A DNA stretch of 64,000 nucleotides from Mesorhizobium_G sp049840935 (GCA_049840935.1 JASGJA010000030.1:1-64000), one strand, 5' to 3'; shown: positions 8,188-18,997, numbered from the stretch's first letter. Numbers and translations: made by a program. Notes: generated by a model from the sequence alone, not told the origin.

Positions 8188-10705
8188 TCAGAGCGGCGCG
8201 CCGGTTAGGCACCGGCTTCGATCTTCGCCAGCGACCCGGGTGCGCTCATTTTCCGGCGCAAGCTCCTGAGCGCGCCGCAGCAACTCCTGCGCGCGTTCTT
8301 CGTTACCAAGCAGGCGATAACAATCCGCGAGGTTGTTCAGGTTCTGGATCATCTTAGGCGAACGCAGACGGCAACATTCGCCGTAGGCAACCGCAAGCCG
8401 CATCTTTTTACGATCCGCGAGCTTTTTCAGCGCAAACGAAACAAGATAGAGCGCCTCGGTATCTTCGGGAATTTGCCCGATATATGCCTGCAAAACCTCG
8501 ACAGCATCTAAATAATTTCCGCTGCGCAAAAGCTCAATGCCGTCCTTGCGCAACGACTCAGGACCCTCGCGATCCTCGGCTGAGATTCTCCTCATTTTCA
8601 CGGAAGGCGATGCGAACCAGCGAAAGGTCGTCAATGAGCTCCCCGATTCTTCCAGTAAGGTAGCGACACGGTCGAGATGACCAGAAGCCGTCTCCACAAT
8701 TCTGAGAAAGATGGTCTCATCTTCGTTGATCTGCCGCGATTTTTTTTCCGGATGCATCAGGGCGATGTCGTCACGCCCGTCGGAACCGAGAATCAACACA
8801 TCGCCGGGCAGCAGGCGGGCCGTACGGACGACAAGGTCTTCCTGTGTGCCATCGATGCCAATCTTCCGTAAAAACGCCTCCGAATTATTCTCGAGAAACT
8901 GCGCATGACCGGCGCGCAAAAGCACAACTGCGGGGTGCTCCGCGTTAATATAATACACCAACCCCGTTTCATCTTCGAGGAGCCCGATGACCGCCGAAAC
9001 CATCATTGTGCCTTCAAAAGAAACGAACACGTTCTGCAGCTCTTCGTAACAGGCGTTCAGCCACTGCTCCGGAAACTGAGCGGACGCGACATATGAATTC
9101 TGGGTGCGTGCAACAATCGTCTTAAACAGCGTGCCGCAAACGATGGAACCGCCCGCACCCTGCATCGATTTACCCATAGCGTCGGCATTCAGAAAGACCG
9201 TATAGTGCCGGCCGCGCAAGGTGAGACTGTGCACGATACTCAGGTCGCCACCGATTTCCGAATGCCAGCGCTTAAACTGAAAGCGCTTTTTCTGCCTTGT
9301 CAGAACTTCGCAACTCACGTTGCGCGTCGTGAAAATTTTCCACTCAACGGATGTATCAGCAGCGAGGTCAGAAAATAATCCCCATCTTGCTGCGTCTTTA
9401 ACGTATGCACTTCGCTCAGCGTACGCTGCAGCTCTTGTGTGCGGTTCGCGACCATCTTTTCGAGATTCGCGTTCAGCTCTTCGACTTCGTTATGGACGCG
9501 CAGAAAGCGGTTCGCGAGAATCGCGGCAATGCCCAATATATAAAAGGAAAATCCGTACTTTGAAACCAAAATGCCCCAACGGAATACAAGCGCGTCGACG
9601 AGGTCGAAAAGAATGCCCGCGAAATAGACCAGCGTTCCATACAGCATGGGTTTTGCGTCCGGATGCTGCGCGCGGATTGCCCGCACAATTTCGACAAAGA
9701 CATAAGGAATAAAGAGTAAGCCAATGGCAACAATCCAGATGCGCATGTAGAATCGCCTGCACATGCTCTTCGCTGGCAAAGATCACCGGCGGCACCAGGG
9801 CAAGGCAAAACCCGGTCGCTCCGTATGCGATCTTACCGATTTTACTCCAGAACAGCTGGTTCAGAAAGAATAATAACAACGGCCCCGTCAAAAGCAGAAC
9901 AACAGTCGCTGCCCTGTTGAGAAACATGGTATCGAGATTCTGCCATTCGAAAACAATACTGTTGCGCGAGAACAGGTATGCCGCCAGTGTAACGCAATAG
10001 ACGCCGAAATAGGCGTTATAGACTTCGCGCCGGCGCTTCGAGAACAGCAACAGGTGATAGAGGCCGACGAGCAGGTAGATGGCATTGAATACAATACCCA
10101 AACGATCGCGCATCAGGTCGTTCAGGTCATCGGCCGCGCCGAATAATAACCATCAGAGCTACCGAGACCCGTGAATATATAATCGGGATCCCCCTGCACC
10201 TTGATCAGCAGCTGGTTGCCTGTCGGCTTCAAAAACTGCGGATTAATTCCGTAAACCCGCCGCGTGACAGTGCGGTGTAAGACAATCCTGCCATCTGCGG
10301 CGCGGCCCTCGGCTGCAATCAGCTTACCGTTAATATAAATACTCGAAAACCTCGCCGATACTTCCCGTACCGAGCGCCGGCTGCGCATTACCAGCGAGAA
10401 AATTTTCATTTAAATCGAAATAATGCACGAACGAAAATACGCCGAATTTGCCTGGTGCCGGCAGGTGTTTCTTCACAGACAGCGGAAATGTCCGTACTTC
10501 TTTCCAGTCTTTCGACACAGGTGCATTCAGCAGCTCAGCAGAGAAGCCGCGCGTCATATACCAGGCGCGCGGTATGCAGTTTTTCTTTACCCGCCTGGCA
10601 ATCTTGCGTCAGATCGAAGCGCGGTACCGGAGTTTCGGCGCGCAGCGAATCAGTAAAAGACACACACAAAAAAAGCAGAATTAAAAAAAAAGAGGCAGCA
10701 CGCAT
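8188..10705 (-). CDS. 7TMR-DISM / SpoIIE-type PP2C phosphatase / TPR signalling protein (frameshifted)
   Basis: One gene of about 839 codons is split over six frame pieces. From the N-terminus (10705) there is a signal peptide (FFLILLFLCVSF) and an extracellular sensing domain (FDLNENFLAGN, EVFEYLYINGKLIAAEG, GNQLLIKVQGD). Then come seven hydrophobic helices (LGIVFNAIYLLVGLYHLLLF and following) and a coiled coil (ELNANLEKMVANRTQELQRTL). A SpoIIE/PP2C phosphatase domain follows (GGDLS, NADAMGKSMQGAG, LGSDGRDD). The C-terminus has tetratricopeptide-like repeats (AVEVLQAYIGQIPEDTEALY, ELLRRAQELAPENE). The break near 9330 is a T-run indel: one extra T restores KFFTTRNVSCEV. Such proteins sense external ligands and control anti-sigma or STAS partners; the partner here is unknown. 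The architecture is typical of Leptospirales. Confidence 0.8.
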
Positions 10706-10915
10706 ACGGAACGGTGGTTTAACGAAGTGTGCAACAGTCGTCGAGCGAAAACATTGCAAAAAATATTTTATCTATGTGTTTTACCGTACGTAAATTTTTT
10801 AAAACAGGATAAACATCCCATAAGATTTCCCAAGCAGAGTTTTGCCGGTGCAAACAGCCATAGGGCATCTCTGTTTTCATTGACACAACTACACCGTCGG
10901 CTTGCCTGCCGCGCT

Positions 10916-11966
10916 ATGCGCAGTTATTTACTAACAATTCTTGGTTTCTGCATCCCCCTCGTGCCCTATAGCGTAAACGGTGCGGGAAAAGATTTTCCAC
11001 TGAAGTCTTATGTGCCGCAGAACGGTCCCGCGCTCAACGTCTTGGTTGCGGTAAAAGGACGCGTCGTCTATTCCGGCTCGACCGGTTTCGCGCACATCCA
11101 GAAAAAGTTTCCCGCAAAACCCGAACACCGCTTTAACATGGCGTCGGTTTCGAAACACTTCACCGCGATGGCAGTGCTGCTGCTCGAAGGCGAGGGCAAA
11201 ATCAACACCGCGGATTCCATCCGCAAGTATTTGCCGGACCTGCCGAAGTATGCGCAGGCCATCACCCGTAAAGCATCTTATTCACCATTCGGGCGGATTG
11301 CCACCTTATGAGGAAATTTGCGGCACCAACGACGCACCGATGACGAACCAACCCGTGCTCGATTTCCTGAAGAAAACAAAAAGAGCGCAGTTTCCGGCCG
11401 GCCAAAAATACGAATACTCCAACTCAGGTTATTCGATGCTGGCGCTCATCGTCGAAAAAGCCGGCGGCATGCCTTTTGAAAGACTTCATGCAGAAACGCA
11501 TCTTCAGCGTTACCGGCATGAAAGATTCTTTTGATCTCTCACGCCGAAATCGCTGAAACAATACCAGGCGCTGCCGGTCGTCGGACATTACGAAAACTGG
11601 AAATCCGGCCCTTATGCTTTCTCAGGCTGCGACACGATGGTCGGCGACGGCAGCGTGATTGCGAATATTTTCGATTTGCACAACTGGTTTTCCGCGCTCT
11701 ATACCGGTAAGCTCGTCAATGCCGCTCAGATGAAGAAATACCTGACGCCCGCAAAAACCTCCGGCAATACGACCTATGCCTACGGCCTCGAGAAGTACGA
11801 CGACCAGGGTGAGATCTCTTATTTTCATGAAGGCAGCTGGGGCGGTTTTATTTCGAATGTAGTTTATTTTCCCTCGCGCGGCGCGTGGATCATCATGATG
11901 TCGAACTTCGACGGTTTCGACACCGCGACGCTGACGCAGGCCCTCTACGAGCATTTTCTGCAATGA
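10916..11966 (+). CDS. Serine beta-lactamase-like hydrolase (class C/PBP4* type), frameshifted
   Basis: ATG 10916 starts a signal peptide (SYLLTILGFCIPLVPYSVNG). The catalytic S-x-x-K is SVSK in FNMASVSKHFTAMAVLLLEGE. A frame change near 11265 leads into LIHHSGGLPPYEE, and the second active-site motif is YSN in YEYSNSGYSMLALIVEKAGG. Further indels at about 11490 and 11560-11630 give way to DNA coding for WFSALYTGK and FHEGSWGGFISNVVYFPSRG, where a HEGS-type third motif appears. Family members are periplasmic esterases or DD-peptidases more often than true resistance enzymes. The stop overlaps the start of the next gene by ATGA, so the two are likely co-translated. Confidence 0.78.
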
Positions 11967-12550
11967 CATATCGTGCCGCACTCTGCGGTCTTTGCCTGAC
12001 GGCGCTGGGTGGATTTATTTTTGCGGAAAAAAATTCGATCGCTGGTGACTATGACCGCCTGATTGTGGGTGAAGACAACGGTTTAGTAACAGGCTCTTTC
12101 CACGACTGCACGGGTGAACGTAAGTTCGAATGCGCATTTTCATTCGAGGGTCGCAGGCAGGGCAATCAGTTCAGGATTCGTGCCTATGAAACGGATTCTA
12201 AAGAAGCTATTCCCGGAACCCTGATAGTCGACGGCAAAAATCTTACCCTGCGTCTTGAAACATTACCCGGGGGTTGCTGGAATGTGGAACCTGAGCTCAA
12301 CAAGGCGGGCGCGCGGGTCTTACTCAATGCCGCGCTACCGTGGCTGGGTATCGCCACTCTTAAGGAAGAGAGTCATTTGTATGACGATCAGGGCAAAAAG
12401 ACCTCTGCCCGGTTCGGAAAATTACAAACCGTTGGTATTCTCAAGAAGAAACCGGGCTGGGTGCTGATTGAAAAACTGTCGAACCGCCGGGAAAAGGGTT
12501 GGATCCGGGACTCCGCGCTTTATCCCTTACATAATCCTTCATTGTTTTAA
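11963..12550 (+). CDS. Exported protein with C-terminal SH3-like segment, function unknown
   Basis: The start ATG at 11963 overlaps the preceding stop (ATGA), giving 195 residues. The N-terminus is a signal peptide (AALCGLCLTALGGFIFAE). The middle has a beta-rich section with paired cysteines (HDCTGERKFECAF). The last ~55 residues (LYDDQGKKTS, PGWVLIEKLSNRREKGWIRD) resemble a bacterial SH3 fold, which often binds peptidoglycan. I do not recognise a named family. Linkage to a penicillin-binding-type hydrolase suggests an envelope role, which is inference. Confidence 0.6.
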   Translation: MTYRAALCGLCLTALGGFIFAEKNSIAGDYDRLIVGEDNGLVTGSFHDCTGERKFECAFSFEGRRQGNQFRIRAYETDSKEAIPGTLIVDGKNLTLRLETLPGGCWNVEPELNKAGARVLLNAALPWLGIATLKEESHLYDDQGKKTSARFGKLQTVGILKKKPGWVLIEKLSNRREKGWIRDSALYPLHNPSLF

Positions 12551-12603
12551 GCGCCTCGGCATTTTCTGCTTTCCCACGCAGGGAATCCAGTACAGATGGA
12601 GCC

Positions 12604-12904
12604 ATGTTCGCAAAAAGCCTGACACTTCTTTTCGCCGCGGCAGCGCTCGTGGGCGCTGTGCTCTACGCACAAAACAAGGCAGAGAAAGGCGAAAAGGTTC
12701 GCCCGGTCTTTGAATTCGAGTAAGTCGGGCACACCGACACCGATCGAAGATGCGCCAAAACCGGTAAAACCGAAGCCAGACGAAATCCAAAAGCCGAACG
12801 AAGAGAAGCCTGCTGAAAAACCGGTCGAACAAAAAGCGGAAAAACCTGCCAAGAAAAAAAAGAAAAAGGTGATGCCGACTTCTAAATCGCTCAGCGTCGA
12901 CTGA
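12604..12904 (+). CDS. Small exported Pro/Lys-rich protein (frameshifted)
   Basis: ATG 12604 opens a short frame with a clear signal peptide (SLTLLFAAAALVGAVLYAQ), then KAEKGEKVRPVFEFE and a stop at 12721. One frame over, without pause, sequence continues SKSGTPTPIEDAPKPVKPKP and ends in a run of lysines followed by MPTSKSLSVD. A single indel near 12715 reunites them into about 100 residues. The tail of alternating Pro, Lys and Glu is disordered and highly charged. No family is recognised. Confidence 0.55.
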
Positions 12905-12908
12905 CGCA

Positions 12909-13757
12909 GTGTTTTTTCTCGAAACCCTCGCGAAGGCGTTTCTTTACTTAGCCGCCATTAGCATTGTCTTTGCGCCGCTCGAATATTTCTGGCGCGCTGA
13001 TAAAACCGAACCGATGCGGGGTATCCCGTGGCTGCGGCGCAACTGGCTGAACGATCTCACCTTCTACTTCGGCCAGGCCCTGCTCTTCAACAGCATCACG
13101 ATCTTTGTTCTGACCTGGGCTTTCACCTACATCGAAGACGCGGGCTTTTCACCAGCACTGCTCCGCAACCTGCCGACACCGCTGAAGATCGTGCTCGTAA
13201 TTCTCACCAGCGACTTTCTCATATACTGGGGGCACCGCGCCCAGCACCGCTTTGCTTTTCTCTGGCGCTTTCACCGCGTGCACCACACGGCCGAACACGT
13301 AGATTACATCGCCGCGTACCGCGAGCATCCGCTCGATAACATCTATACGCGCGGCCTCGAAACATTGCCCGCGATCTTTTTCGGCCTCGATCTCAACACC
13401 ATCGCGGCATTCATCACCTTCCGAGGCCTGTGGGCGATTTTCATCCACTCGAATGTTTCGATAAGGTTGGGATTTCTCGAAGTGCTGCTGGGCTCTCCGC
13501 ACCTGCATCACTGGCACCACGAGCTCGCTAAGCGCGGGCTGTGCAACTATGCGAATCTTTCGCCACTCATGGATCTCGCCTTCGGCACATATTACAGCCC
13601 GAAAGAGCGACCCGCGCGCTACGGCACAAGCGAACCGGTGCGGCAGGCATGGCACTGGCAGATGCTGATCCGTTACTTCCCCAGACCTTTCCTGTACGCA
13701 GGGTTTCCCGATGACATTGTGTCCGGGTCGGCATGTCGCTTCTCACCCAGCTTTTAA
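12909..13757 (+). CDS. Sterol desaturase/fatty acid hydroxylase-family membrane protein
   Basis: An intact 282-residue protein starting at GTG 12909. Several membrane helices (AFLYLAAISIVFAPLEYF, LKIVLVILTSDFLIYW) surround the diiron histidine boxes HRAQH, HRVHHTAEH and HLHHWHHE. These define the fatty acid hydroxylase superfamily (PF04116). Such enzymes hydroxylate or desaturate lipids in the membrane using O2; the substrate here cannot be told. The 3' end overlaps the antiporter gene by about 25 bp, so translational coupling is likely. Confidence 0.85.
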   Translation: MFFLETLAKAFLYLAAISIVFAPLEYFWRADKTEPMRGIPWLRRNWLNDLTFYFGQALLFNSITIFVLTWAFTYIEDAGFSPALLRNLPTPLKIVLVILTSDFLIYWGHRAQHRFAFLWRFHRVHHTAEHVDYIAAYREHPLDNIYTRGLETLPAIFFGLDLNTIAAFITFRGLWAIFIHSNVSIRLGFLEVLLGSPHLHHWHHELAKRGLCNYANLSPLMDLAFGTYYSPKERPARYGTSEPVRQAWHWQMLIRYFPRPFLYAGFPDDIVSGSACRFSPSF

Positions 13758-14949
13758 TCCTGATTGTTTCGGCGCGGCTTTTAGGGCGTTTTTTTGAGCG
13801 GCTGGGGCAGCCCGGCATCGTCGGTGAAATGCTCGCCGGTGTGGTTTTAGGGCCCAGCGTCTTCAACCTGATACACGCCGACGCCGCGCTCTCGGGTATT
13901 TCAGACCTCGCAGTCTTTCTCGTCGTGCTCTCGGCCGGGCTCGAGATGCAATTCAAGGATATTTTCGACGCGCTGAAAGGTCGCGGCCTCTTTCTCGCGC
14001 TGCTCGGCTTTTTCGTACCGATGGCCGCGGGCATCGCTATCGGCATCGCCTACGAGCTCGACACAATGCGCGTGGTTTTTCTCGGGCTCTGTGTTTCGAT
14101 CACGGCGCTGCCCGTCGCGGTGCGCATTCTGCAGACCTTCGACCTGCTCGATTCTGATATTGCCCGCTACTCGGTGGCGACCGCGGTCTTAAACGATATC
14201 ACCGCGCTGCTCGTGCTCGGCGTCATTCTCAACCTGCCGGGGCAGCTGTCTTTCCAGACGATCGGCCTCTCTGTGCTGAACACAGGCTGGAAACTCGTCG
14301 CGCTGGCTGCGTTCATTCTCGGTTTCAATTTCTTTCTGCAGAAACTCATCGACCGCGGCGTGCACATTCACCGCTGGTCTGAAAAAGTCGTCGAGGTGCT
14401 GGGCACCGAGGCGCTGTTCGGTATTCTGGTCGTCTTTGTACTCTCGTTCGGTTCGATCAGCGAAGCGTTAGGATTTCACTTTGTGATCGGCGCTTTTTTC
14501 GCGGCGCTCTTAATCGACCGTAAATTCTTTCTGCTTCGCGCTATAACGAGCTCGACCACACGCTGCGTTCGATCGGCGACGGTTTTTTAGGCCCCGTCTT
14601 CTTCGCGACGCTGGGCCTCGAATTTAACGTCGCTTCGGTAAAATCGGTGGATTTTGTCGCGGTGGTGCTCGCCGCTTCCGTGATTTCGAAACTTGTTTCA
14701 GGCTGGCTGGGCGCGAAGGCCATCGGCATGAATAACACCGAGGCCTTGGGCGTCGGTATTATCTTAAACGGCCGCGGCGTCATGGAACTTGTCATTGCAT
14801 CGATCGCCTACCAGCGCGGCTTTATCGCGCAGGGACTATTCTCGACACTGATTCTTATGGGTGTGTTTACGACCATTGTAACGCCGCTTATGTTCAGAAG
14901 GTGGGTGATGCCCCGCCTGCCGGCAAAAGCATCCCCCAAAGAAAGTTAA
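13733..14949 (+). CDS. Kef/NapA-type CPA2 cation:proton antiporter (one frameshift)
   Basis: The first frame (13733-14590) has helices typical of CPA2 exchangers, including RFFERLGQPGIVGEMLAGVVLGPS, SDLAVFLVVLSAGLEMQF and VSITALPVAVRIL. A frame change near 14540 leads to NELDHTLRSIGDGFLGPVFFATLGLEF and on to 14949 with GWLGAKAIGM, GIILNGRGVMELVIASIAYQ and LILMGVFTTIVTPLMFR. Total is about 405 residues without a TrkA-N (RCK) domain. It exchanges Na+ or K+ for H+ across the inner membrane. The break is one indel, probably a sequencing error. Its stop overlaps the convergent doxX stop by 4 bp. Confidence 0.85.
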
Positions 14950-15371
14950 TCCCACTTACTATTCTTCGAAATGGCGTATTTACCGCCGCCGCTGTAGAAC
15001 AGCACCATCGCGCCCAGCATGAAGAGCACCTCGAGCTCGATCGCCCAACCGCCCGCGGCGTTGACGGCGAAGACCTTGCTGCCCCAAACAAGTATAATCG
15101 CCATCAGCATGTTGAAGGCCATGACGAGCGCTGCCAGCCGTGTCCTGAAACCCAGGATCATGCACATCGGTGCCAGCACTTCGCCGAAAAACACGCCATA
15201 CGCGAAGAATAACGGCATACCGACGCCGGCAAGCGGCTGTTTAATCCACTCCACACCATGCGTGAGTTTCGCCATGCCGTGGAACAGCATCAGAAAGCTG
15301 ATCGTTAAACGCAGGAGAAATTTTGCCTTGTCATCGCTCCGCATGAAGAGCGCTTCTTTGATCGCAGCCAT
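14946..15371 (-). CDS. DoxX-family membrane protein
   Basis: An intact 141-residue protein with four hydrophobic helices. It has the DoxX pattern LRLTISFLMLFHGMAKL near residue 20, FFGEVLAPMCMILGFRTRLAAL in the middle and LFMLGAMVLFYSGGGKYA at the end. DoxX proteins are small quinone- or redox-linked membrane proteins of uncertain activity. It is convergent with the antiporter gene. Confidence 0.82.
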   Translation of the reverse strand: MAAIKEALFMRSDDKAKFLLRLTISFLMLFHGMAKLTHGVEWIKQPLAGVGMPLFFAYGVFFGEVLAPMCMILGFRTRLAALVMAFNMLMAIILVWGSKVFAVNAAGGWAIELEVLFMLGAMVLFYSGGGKYAISKNSKWD

Positions 15372-15487
15372 AAAGCCTCCCCGGGTAGCCGCCTGGCCCA
15401 GAACTCGAGCAAACGAACGGGCCTTAGCGAGCGACCCTCTGGCGGCAGTATAAGAAAAGACCGCCAGAAAGGCAAATTATTCGGCCG

Positions 15488-16827
15488 CTACTGGGGAACT
15501 CCGCCTAAGGTTAAACCGGTAGGCGCACTTGCCGTCGCATAGGGTGAACTTGGCAGGGTCGTTAACGCTCCCGTAGCCGCATCGATGGAATAACCCGCAA
15601 TGCTGTTGCTCCCCGAGTTAGAAACGTAGAGATATTTTCCTTTGGCATCGGTAATAATCGTTTCTGGATTTGTACCTGCGGCAAACGGCGAGCCGGCAAT
15701 CTGGCTCAGCACACCATTCGTAAGATTTAATGTGAAGGCTGAAATATTGCTGCCGTTGTTGTTTGCGACATAGACAAAATTTCCCGAGGGATGCACGGTG
15801 ACGCCGCGCGGATTCGCCCCGACATTGAAGGGCGCACCTGGCACCGTGCCGCTATTCAAAGCGCCTGTGCCCTGGTTCACGTTAAAAACCGAAAGATTGT
15901 TATTCCCCGAATTCGTAGAAAACAGATAAGCTCCTGTCGGATCGATCGCCGCGGCCCAGGGATTCGACCCTGCAGTGAAAGTTTCCCGATCGAAGCAATG
16001 GCGCCTGCGGCATCGATAGAAAATCCGCTGAGGTTATTACTGACGACATTATCATTCGCAATGTAGAGATATTTGCCCGATGGGGCAACCACACCTTTAA
16101 TCGGATTCGTTCCCGTTGCCTGTGCCGCCCCGTTCGCCGTCAGCGCCCCCGAACTGCCGATCGTAAACGGCGACACATTGTTCGAAGTCGTATTCGCGAC
16201 GTAGAGAAATTTACCGGCGGGGTCCAGCGTAACACTCGTCGGTCCCGTACCGGTTGCAATCGCCGAACCGATAATGGTTGGGGCGCCTGTATTGTTCAGC
16301 GCATACGCGGCAACGCCCGAGGCCGAAAGAGTCGAATAAATATATTTTCCGCTCGGGTGTATTTGTAGTCCCTCGGGCGACGAGCCCACAGCAAAAGGTG
16401 ATCCTGAAATCTGCGTGAGAGCCCCTGTTGTTATGTCGAGGGCAAAAGCCGACAAGCTCGCCGCACCGCCGTTTGCAACATAGACAAAATATTTAACGAT
16501 GGTAAAAGCTTGCGGTGATGTACCAGTGCCGTCAGACGTTGCAACGGTCACGGCACCCGAAGTAGCTCCCACAGGAATCGTTACTGTAACTTTTGTCTCG
16601 GAGGCAGAGACGACAGTTGCGGCAACGCCGTTGAATCTCACGCTATTCCCGGAACTGGTTGGCGCAAAACGTTTTCCGGAAATTTCAATCATCTCACCGA
16701 TAGCTCCGGATGCGGGTGAGAGCGTACTAATTTCCGGACCCACTTCCCAAAAGCGGCCATAGCTCTGGCATTGAGTAAAACTCAACGCACAAATACATCC
16801 GACTATGATAGCGCATAAAGTTTTCAT
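15488..16827 (-). CDS. Lipoprotein with IPT/TIG domain and YVTN/lactonase-like beta-propeller (frameshifted)
   Basis: The start chosen at 16827 gives a lipoprotein signal with lipobox LSFTQC. An IPT/TIG immunoglobulin-like domain follows (ISTLSPASGAIGEMIEISGK ... FNGVAATVVSASETKVTVTI). Next come repeated propeller blades of the form FVYVANGGAASLSAFALD, GLQIHPSGKYIYST, SVTLDPAGKFLYVANTTSNN and VVAPSGKYLYIAND. A frame change near 15960 interrupts the fifth blade. The blades resume in another frame (TVHPSGNFVYVANNNGSN, ITDAKGKYLYVSNSGSNS) down to the stop at 15488. Leptospirales carry many such surface or periplasmic propeller lipoproteins; ligand unknown. It is divergent from the nuclease gene across about 117 bp. 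Confidence 0.78.
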
Positions 16828-16944
16828 ATGTACTTGGCAGATACTTCGGAAAAAAATACGATTTAAAATCAGATTCAGTGCCATAAATCCGTAGTTGGGC
16901 CGCTTTTTGCTACCATACCCCCAATATCTTTCGGAGAAAAGATA

Positions 16945-18339
16945 ATGACGCTTATCACTCTGGTTCGCACGGCCAGACCATTGACCATCATCGCCTTCAC
17001 GGCGCTTTTGGCCAGCTCGTGCGCCGGTGGCACCTTCACCCAGGTAGCCCCCGATGTGAATACGGGACTAAACAGTTCCGCTGATTTGGTAACAATTTCG
17101 GGTGGTGTTACCACAACGACTGAGCCGTTTGAAAACGGTTCCAAAACAAGTTACGCGGCGGCTTCCGTCGCACTCGAAACCGGCTCGTGGACGCTGGATG
17201 ACGCGCTTATCGGCACGTCGACCAGCGACCGCAAGAACGGCACGAAGGCTGTACGCCTGCAGCAGACCGGAAAAGCAACGATGCTTTTCAATCTGACAAA
17301 CGGCGCAAGCACCGTGACGGTGAAACACGCCGTCTACGGCAGCGACGGCACCAGTACGTGGGAGCTCTGGAAATCCGCAAATTCCGGCAGCACATGGACG
17401 AAGGTCGGCAGCACCGTAACGACAAGTTCGACGACGCTCGCATCCGCGAGTTTCACGGTTAACCAGACAGGTACAATCCGTTTTGAAATCCGCAAGATTT
17501 CGGGCGGCACGTACCGGCTGAACATCGACGACATCGCCGTCACCGACTATACCACTTCTGGTGGGGGCAGCGGCGGCACGCTCAGCGAGCACATCACGCT
17601 CGGCAATCCGAGTGGTGCGATCACCGATACCGGTTCGTATTCGAATTACCTACTGGTGAAATCGCAGTATGCGATGTCGTACAGCCGCGACGAAGGTAAA
17701 CCCAACTGGGTTGCCTGGCATCTCGATTCTTCGTGGATCGGTTCTGCCGCGCGGCAAGACGACTTTCGCGCCGACACGACTTTGCCTTCGGGTTGGTACC
17801 AGGTCGGGGCAAGCAGCTATTCGGGTAGCGGCTTCGACCGCGGGCATTATTGCCCTTCGGCCGACCGTACAAGCAGCGTCGCAGTGAACTCGTCGACGTT
17901 CCTGATGTCGAACATGATGCCTCAGGCGCCGGATAACAACCAGGGCCCATGGGCCCGCCTCGAAGATTATGAGCGTTCGCTGGTCGATGCCGGCAACGAA
18001 CTCTACATCTACGCTGGCAGCTATGGCAGCGGCGGTACAGGTTCGAACGGCTCCGCAACCACGGTGGATTCAGGCCGGGTCAAGGTACCTAACCGTGTCT
18101 GGAAGGTGATTGTGGTTCTGCCTACGGGTTCGAGCGACGCCAGCCGCGTGACAACATCGACGCGTGTCATCGCGGTCAATTTGCCGAATGCACAGGGCAT
18201 ACGCTCCGTGAACTGGGGCACATACCGCGTGACGGTGAATTCGATCGAATCCGCGACAGGTTTCGACCTGCTCTCTGAAGTACCGACTTCGGTACAATCA
18301 GTGATCGAGGCAGCCGTAGATACTGGCCCAACCAGCTAA
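16945..18339 (+). CDS. Exported DNA/RNA non-specific endonuclease (NucA type), probable lipoprotein
   Basis: An intact 464-residue protein. Residues 10-26 form a lipoprotein signal with lipobox LASSC (Cys26). Residues ~60-200 are a beta-sandwich-like module (FENGSKTSYAAA ... YRLNIDDIAVTDY). A Gly/Ser linker leads to the nuclease domain. Its catalytic DRGH motif is residues 298-301 (GFDRGHYCPSADRT), followed by the metal-binding asparagine region NMMPQAPDNNQGPW. The family cleaves single- and double-stranded nucleic acid with Mg2+. A surface-anchored nuclease could serve nutrient scavenging or protection from extracellular DNA traps. The hairpin at 18358-18384 follows the stop. Confidence 0.9.
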   Translation: MTLITLVRTARPLTIIAFTALLASSCAGGTFTQVAPDVNTGLNSSADLVTISGGVTTTTEPFENGSKTSYAAASVALETGSWTLDDALIGTSTSDRKNGTKAVRLQQTGKATMLFNLTNGASTVTVKHAVYGSDGTSTWELWKSANSGSTWTKVGSTVTTSSTTLASASFTVNQTGTIRFEIRKISGGTYRLNIDDIAVTDYTTSGGGSGGTLSEHITLGNPSGAITDTGSYSNYLLVKSQYAMSYSRDEGKPNWVAWHLDSSWIGSAARQDDFRADTTLPSGWYQVGASSYSGSGFDRGHYCPSADRTSSVAVNSSTFLMSNMMPQAPDNNQGPWARLEDYERSLVDAGNELYIYAGSYGSGGTGSNGSATTVDSGRVKVPNRVWKVIVVLPTGSSDASRVTTSTRVIAVNLPNAQGIRSVNWGTYRVTVNSIESATGFDLLSEVPTSVQSVIEAAVDTGPTS

Positions 18340-18357
18340 ACAGCTTCAACACAAGAC

Positions 18358-18384
18358 GGCCGGCCCCGTGCGCGGGTGCCGGCC
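18358..18384. terminator. GC-rich hairpin between convergent genes
   Basis: The arms ggccggc and gccggcc enclose a second inner stem (cccg/cggg). It lies between the stops of the nuclease gene and the ompA-like gene. There is no clear T-run, so it may be a bidirectional or weak terminator. Confidence 0.55.
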
Positions 18385-18393
18385 GCTATAAAT

Positions 18394-18882
18394 TTACTTC
18401 TTGATGAGCTTAAATGTCACGCGGCGGTTATCGCTGTGCGACAGATTCGCATCGGGCTCGGCATTGCCGACGCCTGTATACGTCATCTTTTTCTTCTCGA
18501 TGCCTTTCGCGGCGAAATAATTATAAACATATTTTGCGCGCTGCGTCGAAAGCGACTTGGTGTACGCTTCTGATTTCGATGCGTGCTGGTTCGCATGACC
18601 GACAACCTGTAACAGGTAACCTTCGGGCATCGATGAGACTACGGTTTTCGCAACAGTTGCCGCGTTTTCACCGTACTTGTCAAACTGCGTAATCGGCATC
18701 TGTGTGCCGAACGGGGGAAACCCGACAACGGGAATTTTGGCGAGCTGTTCATTCGCAGCGTTCACCACGACACCGTCGCCCAATGAGCCGGAATCTTTCG
18801 TCTGAGTCGAACCGCAGGCAATCATGCCTGTAGCCGCAACAGCGCAGAGTGCGAGAGAAATTTTTCTTTTTTCGATTTTCAT
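18394..18882 (-). CDS. OmpA-family lipoprotein
   Basis: A 162-residue protein with lipobox MIAC at about residue 23. The OmpA C-terminal domain follows: YLLQVVGHANQHASKSEAY, LSTQRAKYVYNYFAAKGIEK, YTGVGNAEPDANLSHSDNRR and VTFKLIKK. The NRRV arginines match the peptidoglycan-binding site of this family. It would tether the outer membrane to the cell wall. Confidence 0.88.
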   Translation of the reverse strand: MKIEKRKISLALCAVAATGMIACGSTQTKDSGSLGDGVVVNAANEQLAKIPVVGFPPFGTQMPITQFDKYGENAATVAKTVVSSMPEGYLLQVVGHANQHASKSEAYTKSLSTQRAKYVYNYFAAKGIEKKKMTYTGVGNAEPDANLSHSDNRRVTFKLIKK

Positions 18883-18997
18883 TCAACCTCTTTTGTGTAT
18901 TTACATAGTTAACCGTAAAAAGAGGTGAATGGTTCCAGAGCGGAGGAAAAAACTTCCGAAACGCGGGAATGCGGCGTAAAGGGAGACGCCTCAAGGC

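Noticed and set aside
10916..11966. True pseudogene of a beta-lactamase
   Set aside because: All active-site motifs persist across the frames, and neighbours show the same scattered indels, so sequencing error is more likely than decay.
16826..16840. atatgtacttgg recurs and looks like another adapter
   Set aside because: Only about ten bases match, and they fall at the start codon of a good lipoprotein gene with a normal lipobox.
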